Assembly: GCF_029851875.1 (NCBI RefSeq)
Contig: NZ_JARKVC010000002.1
Span: forward strand, 1-50,020
Direction of reading: 5' to 3'
Length of the DNA: 50,020 nucleotides
DNA from: Actinomyces sp.
Lineage (GTDB): Bacteria > Actinomycetota > Actinomycetes > Actinomycetales > Actinomycetaceae
Under the pieces are notes generated by a model, which had not been told where the DNA came from, did not search any database, and saw nothing but the letters and a program-made list of their open reading frames with translations. How positions within the stretch are numbered: position 1 is the stretch's first letter; each line of letters begins with the position of its first letter. The position numbers and the translations under genes are program-made. Positions 1-8,217 of this stretch are shown in pieces.

Positions 1-15
1 CGTCGCGCGCGCGAC

Positions 16-59
16 GGGGTAGCGAAAGACACCAAGGGGCAGCGAAGGTGACGGAGGGG
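16..59. repeat. short 20-nt tandem repeat at window edge
   Basis: GGGG blocks recur at 16, 36 and 56, exactly 20 nt apart. The first two units share GGGGyAGCGAA and then diverge. It follows a perfect 16-bp palindrome at 1-16 and lies beyond the terminator of the GH120 operon. The window edge cuts the context, so its full extent is unknown. Confidence 0.4.
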
Positions 60-61
60 TG

Positions 62-92
62 GCAGACGGGGGCTCTCCCCCCCCCCGTCTGC
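62..92 (-). terminator. hairpin terminator of the GH120 operon, containing a C10 tract
   Basis: GCAGACGGGGG (62-72) pairs perfectly with CCCCCGTCTGC (82-92), eight bases beyond the minus-strand stop of the beta-xylosidase gene. The loop and right arm together contain ten consecutive C (77-86). There is no clear U-tract, as is common for actinobacterial terminators. Confidence 0.6.
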
Positions 93-99
93 GGCGCGG

Positions 100-2076
100 T
101 CACCACACCCGCACGCGGCTGGAACCAGCCTTCAACGAGGCGAGCGGGCCTGCAGGGTAGGAGGACTCGTGGTCCTTGGCCTCACCAACCAGGTCCACGT
201 CCGCGAACAGCGCGCTGCCGTCCGGGTTCTCAAAGGTCTGGTCCGGGTACCAGGCCCGTCCCAGATCACTTCCCGCAACGGTTCTCACCGAGGTGGACGC
301 GATGGCCTCGGGCAGCTCAGCAACGAGGTAGACCGCCTCGCCCTCGGCCTCCAGGTGGGCGCTGGCCTGACCGATGCGGACCGCACGCTCCTCCCCCTCG
401 TAGGCAGGGGCGTCGTTGCCGTAGGCGTTGTCCCGGACGAGTACCGGCAGGGGCACGCCCTCGAAGCGCTCGTGGTCGCCCTTGGAGGGGTCGTTGACGA
501 GCTCCAGGTAGGCCTCGACGCTGGGCGGGTGCCCGTCGAACAGCGCGGTGCCGTTGGAGATCTTGCGGCAAGCAGGTGGGCTGACGAAGGACTTGTCCCC
601 CACCGTGGACAGGAAGAGGTTGCCGATGTAGCGGTCGTCCCCGCCGCGGATGGCGGCGTAGCCCGCCGGCTGCGTGGAGTGCGGCAGGTGGTAGGGGGTG
701 GGACGCTCGATGATCGGCTGGTTGGCGACCACACCAAGGACGAGGTTGTTGACGTAGGCACCACCCTGGGAGTGTCCCTCCAGGGACACGTCCGAGGAGA
801 AGATGTTGTGGTCCACCACGTAGGGGCCGTGGCTGACCTCGATGAACAGGTCACGAGCGTTGTTCTTGAAGACGTTCCGGGTCACGCGCGTACCCTGCGC
901 CTCCCAGTCCAGCCAGATACCCAGTGTGCACTCCTCAATGAGGTTGTGACGGATCACCGTGTCCAAAGCCGCGTGCAGCTTGATGCCCGCGATCTCGTAT
1001 CCATAGAACTCGTGCTTGGTCGCGATGTGGTGGATGTGATTGTCCTCAATCGTGGAGAACACGCATCCCAGGTGTCCTACCACCGCGTTCTGACCGCAGT
1101 CGTGGATGTGGTTGCGCCGCACCACGTGCGAGCCGATGAGGTCCTTCGACCACCCGATGTGGAAGGCGGAGTAGACGGCCTCAAGCTGGTACTGGTAGCC
1201 AGGCTTGTCCAGACGCTCAGTGGCCCAGTTGTGCCCGGAGGAGCTCTCCTTGCCCAGCGAGACGGCTGAGCACTTGGCGTCGTGGATGTCGCAGTCCTCA
1301 ATCACCCAGCCCTTGGCCCAGTTGGGGCCGATCAGACCCGGCTGGTCCGCCGTCGGAGGAGCCCACGGAGTGGCCGCCTGAGCCAGCTCCAGGCCCCGCA
1401 CGGTGATGTAGTTGACGTGGTGGGCCGTGGGGTAGAAGACGCTGCGACGCACGTTGATCTCGACGAGCTCCTTGCGCGGGTCCGCGCCCCGGAAGTTCGC
1501 CCAGATCGTCGTCACCTCGTCGCCCACCTCAGCGAACCAGACGTAGGGGGTCTGGTCGGGCTCGCGCACCGCCTCGGCCACGCCGGTCCAGCGGTCGTAG
1601 TCCTCGGTGCGGCGCTCGGCGGCAACCACCTCCTCGCGACTGGTGACCTCATAGAAGCTCTTGCCGTCCAGGTACACCTCGCCCAGGTGCTTGCGCGGGG
1701 TGGTCCGCGAGGCATAGACGGTCCAGTCACCCTCGACCTCGGTCGCGAAGGGGTTGAACTCACCGAACAGGGTGTTGGGGACCTCGGCCCTCCACACGGT
1801 GGAGCCCGCACCGCCCTCCTGCGCCCAGTCAGTGACCTGCTCCGAGCCCTTGATGACGGCGTGCTCACCAGGAGCGGCCTCAAAGGTGATCCGGCGCTCG
1901 TCACTGCGACCGGTGCGGGTGGGCCTGACCCACTCACGGTAGACACCCTCGTGGATCTGGACAGTGTCACCCGGGTAAGCCGCGGCCACGGCCCGGTTGA
2001 TCGTACGGAACGGAGCCTGGGCCGAGCCGTCAGCGGCGTCTGAGCCAGATGGCGAGACGTGGAGAACAGGGGACAT
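100..2076 (-). CDS. GH120 beta-xylosidase (intracellular)
   Basis: Glycoside hydrolase family 120 enzyme, expected to release xylose from the non-reducing end of xylo-oligosaccharides. The 658-residue protein has no signal peptide and resembles Thermoanaerobacterium XylC from end to end as I recall that sequence, including the block PWAPPTADQPGLIGPNW (residues 237-253). The fold is a right-handed parallel beta-helix, visible as repeated HNxI/NxF turns. The expected nucleophile is Asp390 in WLDWEAQGTRV and the acid/base Glu413 in FIEVSHGPY; the 23-residue spacing matches XylC. It is the last gene of an operon behind a lipoprotein and two permeases, so its substrate is probably imported by that transporter. 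The ribosome-binding site is weak (AAAGAG), but no better start exists. A beta-xylosidase is much the best fit; other pentoside specificities cannot be excluded. Confidence 0.9.
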   Translation of the reverse strand: MSPVLHVSPSGSDAADGSAQAPFRTINRAVAAAYPGDTVQIHEGVYREWVRPTRTGRSDERRITFEAAPGEHAVIKGSEQVTDWAQEGGAGSTVWRAEVPNTLFGEFNPFATEVEGDWTVYASRTTPRKHLGEVYLDGKSFYEVTSREEVVAAERRTEDYDRWTGVAEAVREPDQTPYVWFAEVGDEVTTIWANFRGADPRKELVEINVRRSVFYPTAHHVNYITVRGLELAQAATPWAPPTADQPGLIGPNWAKGWVIEDCDIHDAKCSAVSLGKESSSGHNWATERLDKPGYQYQLEAVYSAFHIGWSKDLIGSHVVRRNHIHDCGQNAVVGHLGCVFSTIEDNHIHHIATKHEFYGYEIAGIKLHAALDTVIRHNLIEECTLGIWLDWEAQGTRVTRNVFKNNARDLFIEVSHGPYVVDHNIFSSDVSLEGHSQGGAYVNNLVLGVVANQPIIERPTPYHLPHSTQPAGYAAIRGGDDRYIGNLFLSTVGDKSFVSPPACRKISNGTALFDGHPPSVEAYLELVNDPSKGDHERFEGVPLPVLVRDNAYGNDAPAYEGEERAVRIGQASAHLEAEGEAVYLVAELPEAIASTSVRTVAGSDLGRAWYPDQTFENPDGSALFADVDLVGEAKDHESSYPAGPLASLKAGSSRVRVW

Positions 2077-2209
2077 TGTTGTCTCTTTCGTGATGTATGC
2101 GAAGACAGAGGTCAGGATCAGCAGCCGGCAGCCACGGCGGGCGTACCGGGCAGCTGGAGTAGGGTGAGGCTGCGCCGCGGAGAACGTCCCAGCCCTGCTG
2201 TGGCGGCAT

Positions 2210-3043
2210 CTACTTGCCGACGCCGGCCGTCAGACCGGCCACCATCTGCCGGCGCCCGACGGCGTAGGCGATGATGAGCGGCAAGGCGGACAGGACAACA
2301 GCAGCGAGGATCGCAGGCGTGTCGGAGCTGAAGGACCCCTGGAAGCTCCACAGGGACAGCGGCAGCACACGCTTGTCCGCGCTCTGGGTCAAGATGAGTG
2401 GGAACAGGAAGCCGTTCCACACATTGAGAGCGTCGTAGATACCGACAGTCACCAGCGCGGGCTTGGACAGGGGCGCAGCCAGGCGCCAGAGCATCTGCCA
2501 GTCCGTGGCGCCGTCCACCCGCATCGACTCGAAGAGCTCCTTGGGAACGTCACGCAGGAAGTTCGTCAGGATGAGCACCGAGATCGGGATCGCGAAGGCG
2601 ATCGAGGGCAGGATGAGGGCCCACAGGCTGTCATACAGCCCCAGCTGCACGATGAGGTAGTAGACCGGGACGATCGTGGCCTGGATCGGGATAGCGATAC
2701 CAAGCAGGAACAGGGAGAAGATCCTGTCAGAGAACCGCGTGCGGCTGCGCACGATAACGTAGGAGGCCATGAAGGAGATGATCAGGACGATCACTACCGT
2801 CGCCAGCGTCACCAGGACAGAGTTGATGAAGTAGGTGGCGAAGTCGTTCTGGAACACCGAGATATAGGCCCGCAGCGTCGGGTTGCTCGGCAGCGACAGC
2901 GGGTTCTCGACGTAGTAGTCAGCCTGCGACCGAAGCGAGGTGACGACGATGTAGTAGATGGGGAGGATCGCGACGGCCAGCCACAGCCAACCGAACAGGC
3001 CGCCCAGGATGTTGGGGCGCTGTCCTCCGTGACGCTTGAGCAT
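2210..3043 (-). CDS. CUT1 carbohydrate ABC transporter permease (MalG-like)
   Basis: Inner-membrane permease of a binding-protein-dependent oligosaccharide importer, 277 residues with about six membrane segments. The N-terminus is short and cytoplasmic, as in MalG-type subunits. The coupling (EAA-like) loop reads ESMRVDGATDWQMLWRLAAP, where the second residue of the usual EAA is replaced but the following D-G-A and late P are kept. The start overlaps the end of the MalF-like gene at 3043. A 133-nt gap separates it from the GH120 gene downstream, with nothing recognisable in between. The substrate is inferred to be xylo-oligosaccharide from the adjacent beta-xylosidase. No ATPase gene accompanies it, so it should depend on a shared MsiK-type ATPase encoded elsewhere. 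Confidence 0.9.
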   Translation of the reverse strand: MLKRHGGQRPNILGGLFGWLWLAVAILPIYYIVVTSLRSQADYYVENPLSLPSNPTLRAYISVFQNDFATYFINSVLVTLATVVIVLIISFMASYVIVRSRTRFSDRIFSLFLLGIAIPIQATIVPVYYLIVQLGLYDSLWALILPSIAFAIPISVLILTNFLRDVPKELFESMRVDGATDWQMLWRLAAPLSKPALVTVGIYDALNVWNGFLFPLILTQSADKRVLPLSLWSFQGSFSSDTPAILAAVVLSALPLIIAYAVGRRQMVAGLTAGVGK

Positions 3044-3951
3044 CAGACGGCTCCTTCCATCGTCGACTCCATCTTTGAGCTACCCGACAGCTTGTTAAGC
3101 AGGTAGGAGATCGCCAGTCCCAGTACCACGAGCAGCACACCGATCACAGCGGCGCCACCCATGTTGTAGGAGCGGAAACCGGTGAGGTACATGTCCAGGG
3201 GCAGCACCCTGGTGGCGTTTCCTGGGCCACCAGCCGTCATGACGAAGATGAGATCGAAGTAGGTCAGCGATCCCACGATCATGAGGGTCGAGGAGGTGAC
3301 GATCGTGTTGCGCAGCTGCGGAAGAGTGATGTGCCAGAAGGTCTGCCAGCGTCCCGCACCGTCGATCATCGCCGCTTCCATGACACTGCTGGGAATCTGC
3401 CGAGCGGCGCCCTGGTAGAGCAGGGAGTGGAAGGGGACGAAGCACCATGCGATCACGAACATGATCGTGTAGAAGGCGAGCGTGGGGTTACCGAGAAAGT
3501 CCTGCGAGAGGAAGTCCAGACCGAAGGCTCGCGACATCCCGAAGTTCGGGTCGAGCAGGGCGTTGAAGGCGATACCCACGGCCGTCGCGGAGAACAGCAG
3601 TGGCAGGAAGTAGAGCACCGAGAGCACGGCGCGGTACTTCTGCTGTCCGGCCATGAAGACACCGAGCAGGAGGCTGATCGGGGTCTGGAGGACCCAGCAC
3701 AGGACGGTCATGCCCAGTGTGAGGAGGATGGCGTGCTGGGTGACGTCGTTACCCAGCATCGCCTTCCAGTTGTCCACGCCGGCGAAGGTGATGGCCCCCA
3801 GCCCGTCCCAGCTCATCAAGGACAGGATGAAGACTCCGACCAGCGGGATGAGGGCGAAGAAGCCGAAGAAGGCCAGGGCAGGGGCCGCGATCCAGGGGCT
3901 AGGCCCAGTCTGCAGCCTCTTCCCCTTCCTGGAGGAAGCGGACCCATTCAT
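3043..3951 (-). CDS. CUT1 carbohydrate ABC transporter permease (MalF-like)
   Basis: Partner permease of the importer, 302 residues, six predicted membrane helices after a basic cytoplasmic N-terminus. The EAA loop is complete: MEAAMIDGAGRWQTFWHITLP, the docking site for the ATPase. The ATG start lies inside the stop of the upstream lipoprotein gene (ATGA overlap at 3948-3951), so translation is probably coupled and subunits are made in step. Family assignment is firm; the substrate is inferred from the operon. Confidence 0.92.
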   Translation of the reverse strand: MNGSASSRKGKRLQTGPSPWIAAPALAFFGFFALIPLVGVFILSLMSWDGLGAITFAGVDNWKAMLGNDVTQHAILLTLGMTVLCWVLQTPISLLLGVFMAGQQKYRAVLSVLYFLPLLFSATAVGIAFNALLDPNFGMSRAFGLDFLSQDFLGNPTLAFYTIMFVIAWCFVPFHSLLYQGAARQIPSSVMEAAMIDGAGRWQTFWHITLPQLRNTIVTSSTLMIVGSLTYFDLIFVMTAGGPGNATRVLPLDMYLTGFRSYNMGGAAVIGVLLVVLGLAISYLLNKLSGSSKMESTMEGAV

Positions 3952-5255
3952 GCCAGAGTCGCATTCATCTTCTCGACGAAGTCCTCCGGCGTGATCTGCA
4001 GCAGGAAGATCTGTGAAAGGTTGGTCAGCAGCTCCTGAGCCTGGGCCGAGGGCAGCGCCTGGTCCCAGGACATCTGGAAGTTGCCTGCGTTCTTGACCAG
4101 CTCGTAGCCGAAGGACAGGTACTCCGCGTTGTCCGAGGCCTCAATGACCGCCTCAGCGTCCAGTGCAGCCGGGATCGTGCCGCCGTCGACCAGTGCCTTG
4201 ACGTAGGCCTCGGAGTAGAGCTCCTCGTTGAGATAGTCGGTCGCGGTCTTCTGCACGGACTCGTTGCCGGAGGCGGACACGGACCAGTAGTTGGCTGGGT
4301 TACCGGTGATGTTCGAGGCATCACCCTTGCCACCGTCAACGACCGGGAAGGTGGCGTAGCCAAGCTTGCCGTCAGCAATGAATTCGGGGGCGTCGGTGAG
4401 GAAGTTGGCGTAGACCCACGAGCCTTGCAGCAGCATGGCCGCCTTGCCCGTGTGGATGAGGGCGATGTCAGCGCCGGAGTCAGCGTCCACCGAGCCGTAG
4501 GCGTCGCCCAGACCGCCAGCCTTGACCATCTCCTGGATCTTGGTCAGAGCCTCGGTGAAGGCCGGGGCGGACCAGGCGCCAGCCTCACCGGCGACGACCT
4601 TGTTGAAGGCCTCCGGACCGCCGATGCGGTCGGTGAGGTACTGGATCCACATGAGGTAGGGCCACTGGGAGGAACCAGCCTCAGCGATCGGGATGTAGCC
4701 GGCCTCCTTGAACCTGGGGATGAGCGCCATGAGCTCGTCCCAGGTCGCGGGCACCTCGACGCCAACCTCCTTGAAGGCGGGCTTGGAGTAGTAGAACAGG
4801 ACAGGCTGGGTGTTGTTGTTGGGCAGGGCGTAGACCTTGCCACCCACCTTGCCGACCTCCAGCAAGGCAGGGATGATCCGGGACTGGGCGTCCGCCGTCG
4901 AGCTGGTGATGTCAATGACCTGGTCGTTGGCGACGTAGTCGGCCAGCGTTCCGCCGGCCCAGTTGTACAGCAGGGTAGGGGCGTTGCCAGCACCGACGGC
5001 GGTACGGATCTTCTCCTTGTAGGCGTCGTTGGCGAACCACTCGGTAGCGAACTGAGCGTCAGAGTGGGCCTTGTTCCAACGCTCAAAGGAGTCTCGGAAG
5101 GCCTGCTCGGGGCCGCCGGTCAGCACCCACGCCGTCGCGCCGCTTCTAGCTGCGCTGCCCGGCTTCGATCCTCCGCAGGCAGCAAGGGTGGCGGCCACAC
5201 CTGCAGCAAGGAAACCGGCGCAGGCCTGACGACGTGAGATGACGAGCTTGTTCAT
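3948..5255 (-). CDS. carbohydrate ABC transporter substrate-binding lipoprotein
   Basis: First gene of the beta-xylosidase operon, 435 residues. An N-terminal signal with RR at 8-9 and a lipobox ending LAAC (Cys27) predicts lipid anchoring on the outer face of the membrane. The body is a family-1 extracellular solute-binding protein, with typical FxxxxGY and NxxTQP segments. It would capture the oligosaccharide for the two permeases that follow. The ATG is preceded by GAGAGGAAG at good spacing. The leader carries a 9-bp hairpin (5293-5314) and an inverted repeat (5347-5371) that probably binds the divergent LacI regulator. Xylo-oligosaccharide specificity is inferred from the GH120 gene in the same operon. 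Confidence 0.9.
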   Translation of the reverse strand: MNKLVISRRQACAGFLAAGVAATLAACGGSKPGSAARSGATAWVLTGGPEQAFRDSFERWNKAHSDAQFATEWFANDAYKEKIRTAVGAGNAPTLLYNWAGGTLADYVANDQVIDITSSTADAQSRIIPALLEVGKVGGKVYALPNNNTQPVLFYYSKPAFKEVGVEVPATWDELMALIPRFKEAGYIPIAEAGSSQWPYLMWIQYLTDRIGGPEAFNKVVAGEAGAWSAPAFTEALTKIQEMVKAGGLGDAYGSVDADSGADIALIHTGKAAMLLQGSWVYANFLTDAPEFIADGKLGYATFPVVDGGKGDASNITGNPANYWSVSASGNESVQKTATDYLNEELYSEAYVKALVDGGTIPAALDAEAVIEASDNAEYLSFGYELVKNAGNFQMSWDQALPSAQAQELLTNLSQIFLLQITPEDFVEKMNATLA

Positions 5256-5292
5256 GATGCTTCCTCTCAGATCTGGGCCCCTTATCGGCCCT

Positions 5293-5314
5293 CTTCTGAC
5301 GCCCTCGTCAGAAG
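5293..5314 (-). other. perfect hairpin in the leader of the oligosaccharide importer operon
   Basis: CTTCTGACG (5293-5301) and CGTCAGAAG (5306-5314) form a perfect 9-bp stem with a 4-nt loop in the 5' leader of the lipoprotein gene, about 40 nt before its start. It could be an attenuator or an mRNA-stabilising hairpin; no T-run follows. Confidence 0.5.
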
Positions 5315-5346
5315 CTCGGTGATGACCGCGGACGCGGCGGAAACAT

Positions 5347-5371
5347 GGTGAAAGTTTTCGTTCGTTTCACC
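5347..5371. promoter_or_regulatory. probable LacI-family operator (GAAAGTTTTC core)
   Basis: GGTGAAA (5347-5353) and TTTCACC (5365-5371) are perfect inverted arms. Inside is GAAAGTTTTC (5350-5359), which fits the GAAA-N2-TTTC pattern described upstream of streptomycete xylanase/xylosidase genes. It lies in the 319-nt AT-richer divergent region between the importer operon (minus) and the LacI gene (plus), so it could control both. Function is inferred. Confidence 0.5.
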
Positions 5372-5574
5372 GACAAACAGAATCGTACGTCTTCAGTGTG
5401 GGACTAACCACGGCACTTTATAACGATTCGATCACTTTTCTCGCTTTTGCTCCATTCTTTGCGCAATTTCTCGCTGAGTGACCACGTCTCCGCTACGGTT
5501 GCCACAGGCGCGCCACAGCGCCCACGTCACTGGCACGCAGCAACGACGGCGACCGCTGTCGTCGAGGAGGAACG

Positions 5575-6633
5575 ATGCCGCGAACCCGCTCATCTCGCCC
5601 GACACAGGCCACGATCGCTGCGGCCACCGGGTTCTCTGTGCCCACCGTCTCCAAGGCCCTGCGCGCCGACTCCTCAATCTCGCGCAAGACCCGCGACGTC
5701 GTCCTCGCGGCAGCCGCAGACCTCGGCTACCCGCTCCCTGCCGCCCAAGACTCCGCTGCCGGATCGAGCACTTCCCGGCTCAAGCGAGTCGCTACCCTCT
5801 TCGACACCGTCAACAACGCCTATGCCACTGAGATCCTCGGCGGCATGCTGCGCACCGTTGACGAGCTCGCGGCCACGCTCCAGGTGCGCCACATCGGGGT
5901 CTCAGCCGACCAGATGGGCCCGAACGCCACCCTGCTCACCCGGGACCTGGCCGCTCGAACCGCTGACGGTGCTGACGCTCTCATCCTCGTGACTACTCCG
6001 GTCAGTGCTGACATCGTCACCTTCGCCCGGGAGCACGACCTCCTGCTGCTGTCGATTGATCCGGCCACACCGCCCCCGCCCGGCATGGTGACCCTGTCTG
6101 CCACGAACTGGCGCGGAGGAGTTCAGGCGGCCGAGCACCTCATCAGCCTCGGCCACCATCGGATCGGCATCGTTGCCGGCCCAGACTCCTCCACACCGAC
6201 GATCGAGAGACTGGCAGGCTTTCGGTTTGCCTGCTCCCGCGCCGGTATGGAGGTCGACGAGCGCCTCCTGACTCACGGCCCGTACCTGTACTCCACCGGC
6301 GTGGTTCACGGCTCCTTCCTGCTGGAGTCCACAAACCCTCCCACGGCCATTTTTGCCCTCAACGACGCAATCGCAGGAGGCATCCTGGAGGCCGCGCGCC
6401 AGCACGGCATCCGTGTGCCTGAGGACCTGTCCGTCATCGGTTTCGACGACACCTCGATCGCCTCACTGTGCTCCCCTCAGGTCACCGTCATCCGCCAGCC
6501 GCTGCAGGAGATCGGCTCCGAGGCGATCCGCACCGTCATGAACGCGCTCAATGAGGGGCGAAGTCTTGGCAGCCCCGTCGAGCTGCAGACCACCTTGGTC
6601 GTACGCGGCTCGACGGCGCCGCCCCACTCCTGA
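5575..6633 (+). CDS. LacI-family transcriptional regulator (BxlR-like)
   Basis: 352-residue LacI/GalR repressor. The N-terminal helix-turn-helix reads TQATIAAATGFSVPTVSKALR (about residues 10-30), followed by a hinge and a periplasmic-binding-protein-like sensor domain with the usual VIGFDDTSIAS segment near residue 290. The start follows GAGGAGGAACG at ideal spacing. It is transcribed away from the xylo-oligosaccharide importer/beta-xylosidase operon, whose promoter region contains a matching palindrome. The likely role is repression of that operon until a xylose-containing sugar binds. The effector is not visible from sequence. Confidence 0.9.
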   Translation: MPRTRSSRPTQATIAAATGFSVPTVSKALRADSSISRKTRDVVLAAAADLGYPLPAAQDSAAGSSTSRLKRVATLFDTVNNAYATEILGGMLRTVDELAATLQVRHIGVSADQMGPNATLLTRDLAARTADGADALILVTTPVSADIVTFAREHDLLLLSIDPATPPPPGMVTLSATNWRGGVQAAEHLISLGHHRIGIVAGPDSSTPTIERLAGFRFACSRAGMEVDERLLTHGPYLYSTGVVHGSFLLESTNPPTAIFALNDAIAGGILEAARQHGIRVPEDLSVIGFDDTSIASLCSPQVTVIRQPLQEIGSEAIRTVMNALNEGRSLGSPVELQTTLVVRGSTAPPHS

Positions 6634-6975
6634 TTGACCAGGTACGTGACCTGTGACGCACGTAATGTGCTCACGGTGCCGTGGTTGCGATGACACGCCC
6701 CGCAGAGAGGTAACGTGCCCGCTCACTCCCTCGTCACGAGCCCGCTGACGCAGTACGTCAGCCAGGTAGGCAGGCAGCAGGCCCACAGCCGCCGGACCGA
6801 GGAATACGGTAGAGCCGTCGATCCTGCCAACGCTCCACCCCTGCTCAAGCTCAGCAGCAGACCCTGCGCGCCCATCCAGTGGTGCTGGACGAGCCTGACT
6901 GGCGGGCCGTCCAGCGAGGAGCGTCTCTTCCGCCAAGGACCGCCCACGCCTTCTGAGCACGACGTCTGACGACGA

Positions 6976-7032
6976 CCTCTGGGAGACGCAGAGGGGCAGC
7001 ACCACAACCACACGATCACGGCGCCGCCCCTC
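6976..7032 (-). terminator. candidate terminator hairpins after mmsB, in a 414-nt gene-free gap
   Basis: The gap 6634-7047 between convergent lacI and mmsB holds no supported gene. CCTCTG/CAGAGG (6976-6994) makes a small hairpin, and GAGGGGCaGC (6991-7000) pairs with GCcGCCCCTC (7023-7032) at nine of ten positions. Two weaker inverted repeats, CAGGT/ACCTG (6639-6653) and CACGG/CCGTG (6672-6683), sit just after the lacI stop. Confidence 0.35.
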
Positions 7033-7047
7033 CACCGCGGGAACCTG

Positions 7048-8217
7048 TCAGGCGCTAGCGCGCCGCTTACCAATGATGTCGACGGCAACCGCGAGCAGCA
7101 GCACGAGGCCCTTGATCGCCTGCTGCCAGGCGGAGTCGACCGCCATGATCGACAGACCCATGTTGAGCACTCCCATAATGAGCGCTCCGATAATGGCTCC
7201 GGAGACGCGGCCTACACCGCCGGAGACGGCTGCACCGCCGATGTAGGCGGCCGCGATCGCGTCCATCTCATAGAGGTTGCCTGCGGTCGAGACCGCGGCA
7301 CCCGCGCGCGAGGTCGTCACGATAGCCGCCAGGGCGGACAGGAAGCCCATGTTCACGAAGACCATGAAGTCGATCCTCCTGACGTTGAGGCCGGAGAGCC
7401 GGGCTGCCTTGAGGTTGCCGCCGACCGCGTAGATATGACGACCGAAGACAGTGCGGTTCATGACGAAGGAGTACACGAGGACGACGAGACCCACGATGAT
7501 GAGCACGATCGGGGTACCACCCGCCGAGTAGGCCAGGAGGGCCGTAAAGACGCCGACCACGAGGGCGAAGACAACCTGGCGAACGATGAAGGCCGTGCGG
7601 CCCTCGACCTGGCGGCCAGCGACACGAGCACGTCGGCGCGAGCGCACCTGCGTGGTGATGAGGCCGACGATGGCGAACAGCCCGATGAGGATCGTGACGC
7701 CGTCGTAGTTCTTGAGGTAGCCGAGCCAAGCAGGCAGCGAGCCGTTGGCGATGCTGACAAAGGAGGTGGGCAGGCCGGAGACCGTGCGCTGGACAAGGAC
7801 CACGGTCAGGCCGCGGAAGATGAGCATGCCTGCCAGGGTCACGATGAAGGCCGGGATCTCCATCACCGCCACCCAGAAGCCTTGCCAGCAGCCGATAGCG
7901 ACGCCGATGGCGATCGCGATGAGGACGACGAACGGCCAGGGCAGGCCGGCACTGACCACAAGGAGAGCGATGACGCCGCCGATGAAGCCGACAAGGCTGC
8001 CCACGGACAGGTCAATGTGCCGGGCGATGATCACCATGACCATGCCGACGGCGAGAATCATCACGTAGGCGTTCTGCTGGATGAGGCTCGCCAGGTTGTT
8101 GGGCGACAGCAGGAGGCCGCCGGTGAGGATCTGGAAGAAGACGATGATGATCAGCAGCGCGGCAAGGATGCCGTACTGGCGGAGGTTTCGTCCCAGGTAT
8201 GCCTTGACGCCGTTCAC
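7048..8217 (-). CDS. mmsB: monosaccharide ABC transporter permease (MmsB/GguB/XylH type)
   Basis: 389-residue CUT2-family permease with about ten membrane helices. The conserved RHIDLSVGS segment (near residue 65) and the VGGNLKAARLSGLNVRR block typical of ribose/xylose permeases are present. A long basic cytoplasmic insert (TQVRSRRRARVAGRQVEGRTAF, split by helices) is characteristic of the MmsB/GguB branch. It overlaps the ATPase gene by four bases. With ChvE- and MmsA-like partners and xylA/xylB upstream on the same strand, D-xylose (perhaps also other aldoses) is the probable cargo. Confidence 0.88.
   Translation of the reverse strand: MNGVKAYLGRNLRQYGILAALLIIIVFFQILTGGLLLSPNNLASLIQQNAYVMILAVGMVMVIIARHIDLSVGSLVGFIGGVIALLVVSAGLPWPFVVLIAIAIGVAIGCWQGFWVAVMEIPAFIVTLAGMLIFRGLTVVLVQRTVSGLPTSFVSIANGSLPAWLGYLKNYDGVTILIGLFAIVGLITTQVRSRRRARVAGRQVEGRTAFIVRQVVFALVVGVFTALLAYSAGGTPIVLIIVGLVVLVYSFVMNRTVFGRHIYAVGGNLKAARLSGLNVRRIDFMVFVNMGFLSALAAIVTTSRAGAAVSTAGNLYEMDAIAAAYIGGAAVSGGVGRVSGAIIGALIMGVLNMGLSIMAVDSAWQQAIKGLVLLLAVAVDIIGKRRASA

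Noticed and set aside
6463-7035. 190-codon minus-strand frame between lacI and mmsB
   Set aside because: Overlaps the lacI 3' end, lacks a plausible start and shows no recognisable domain.
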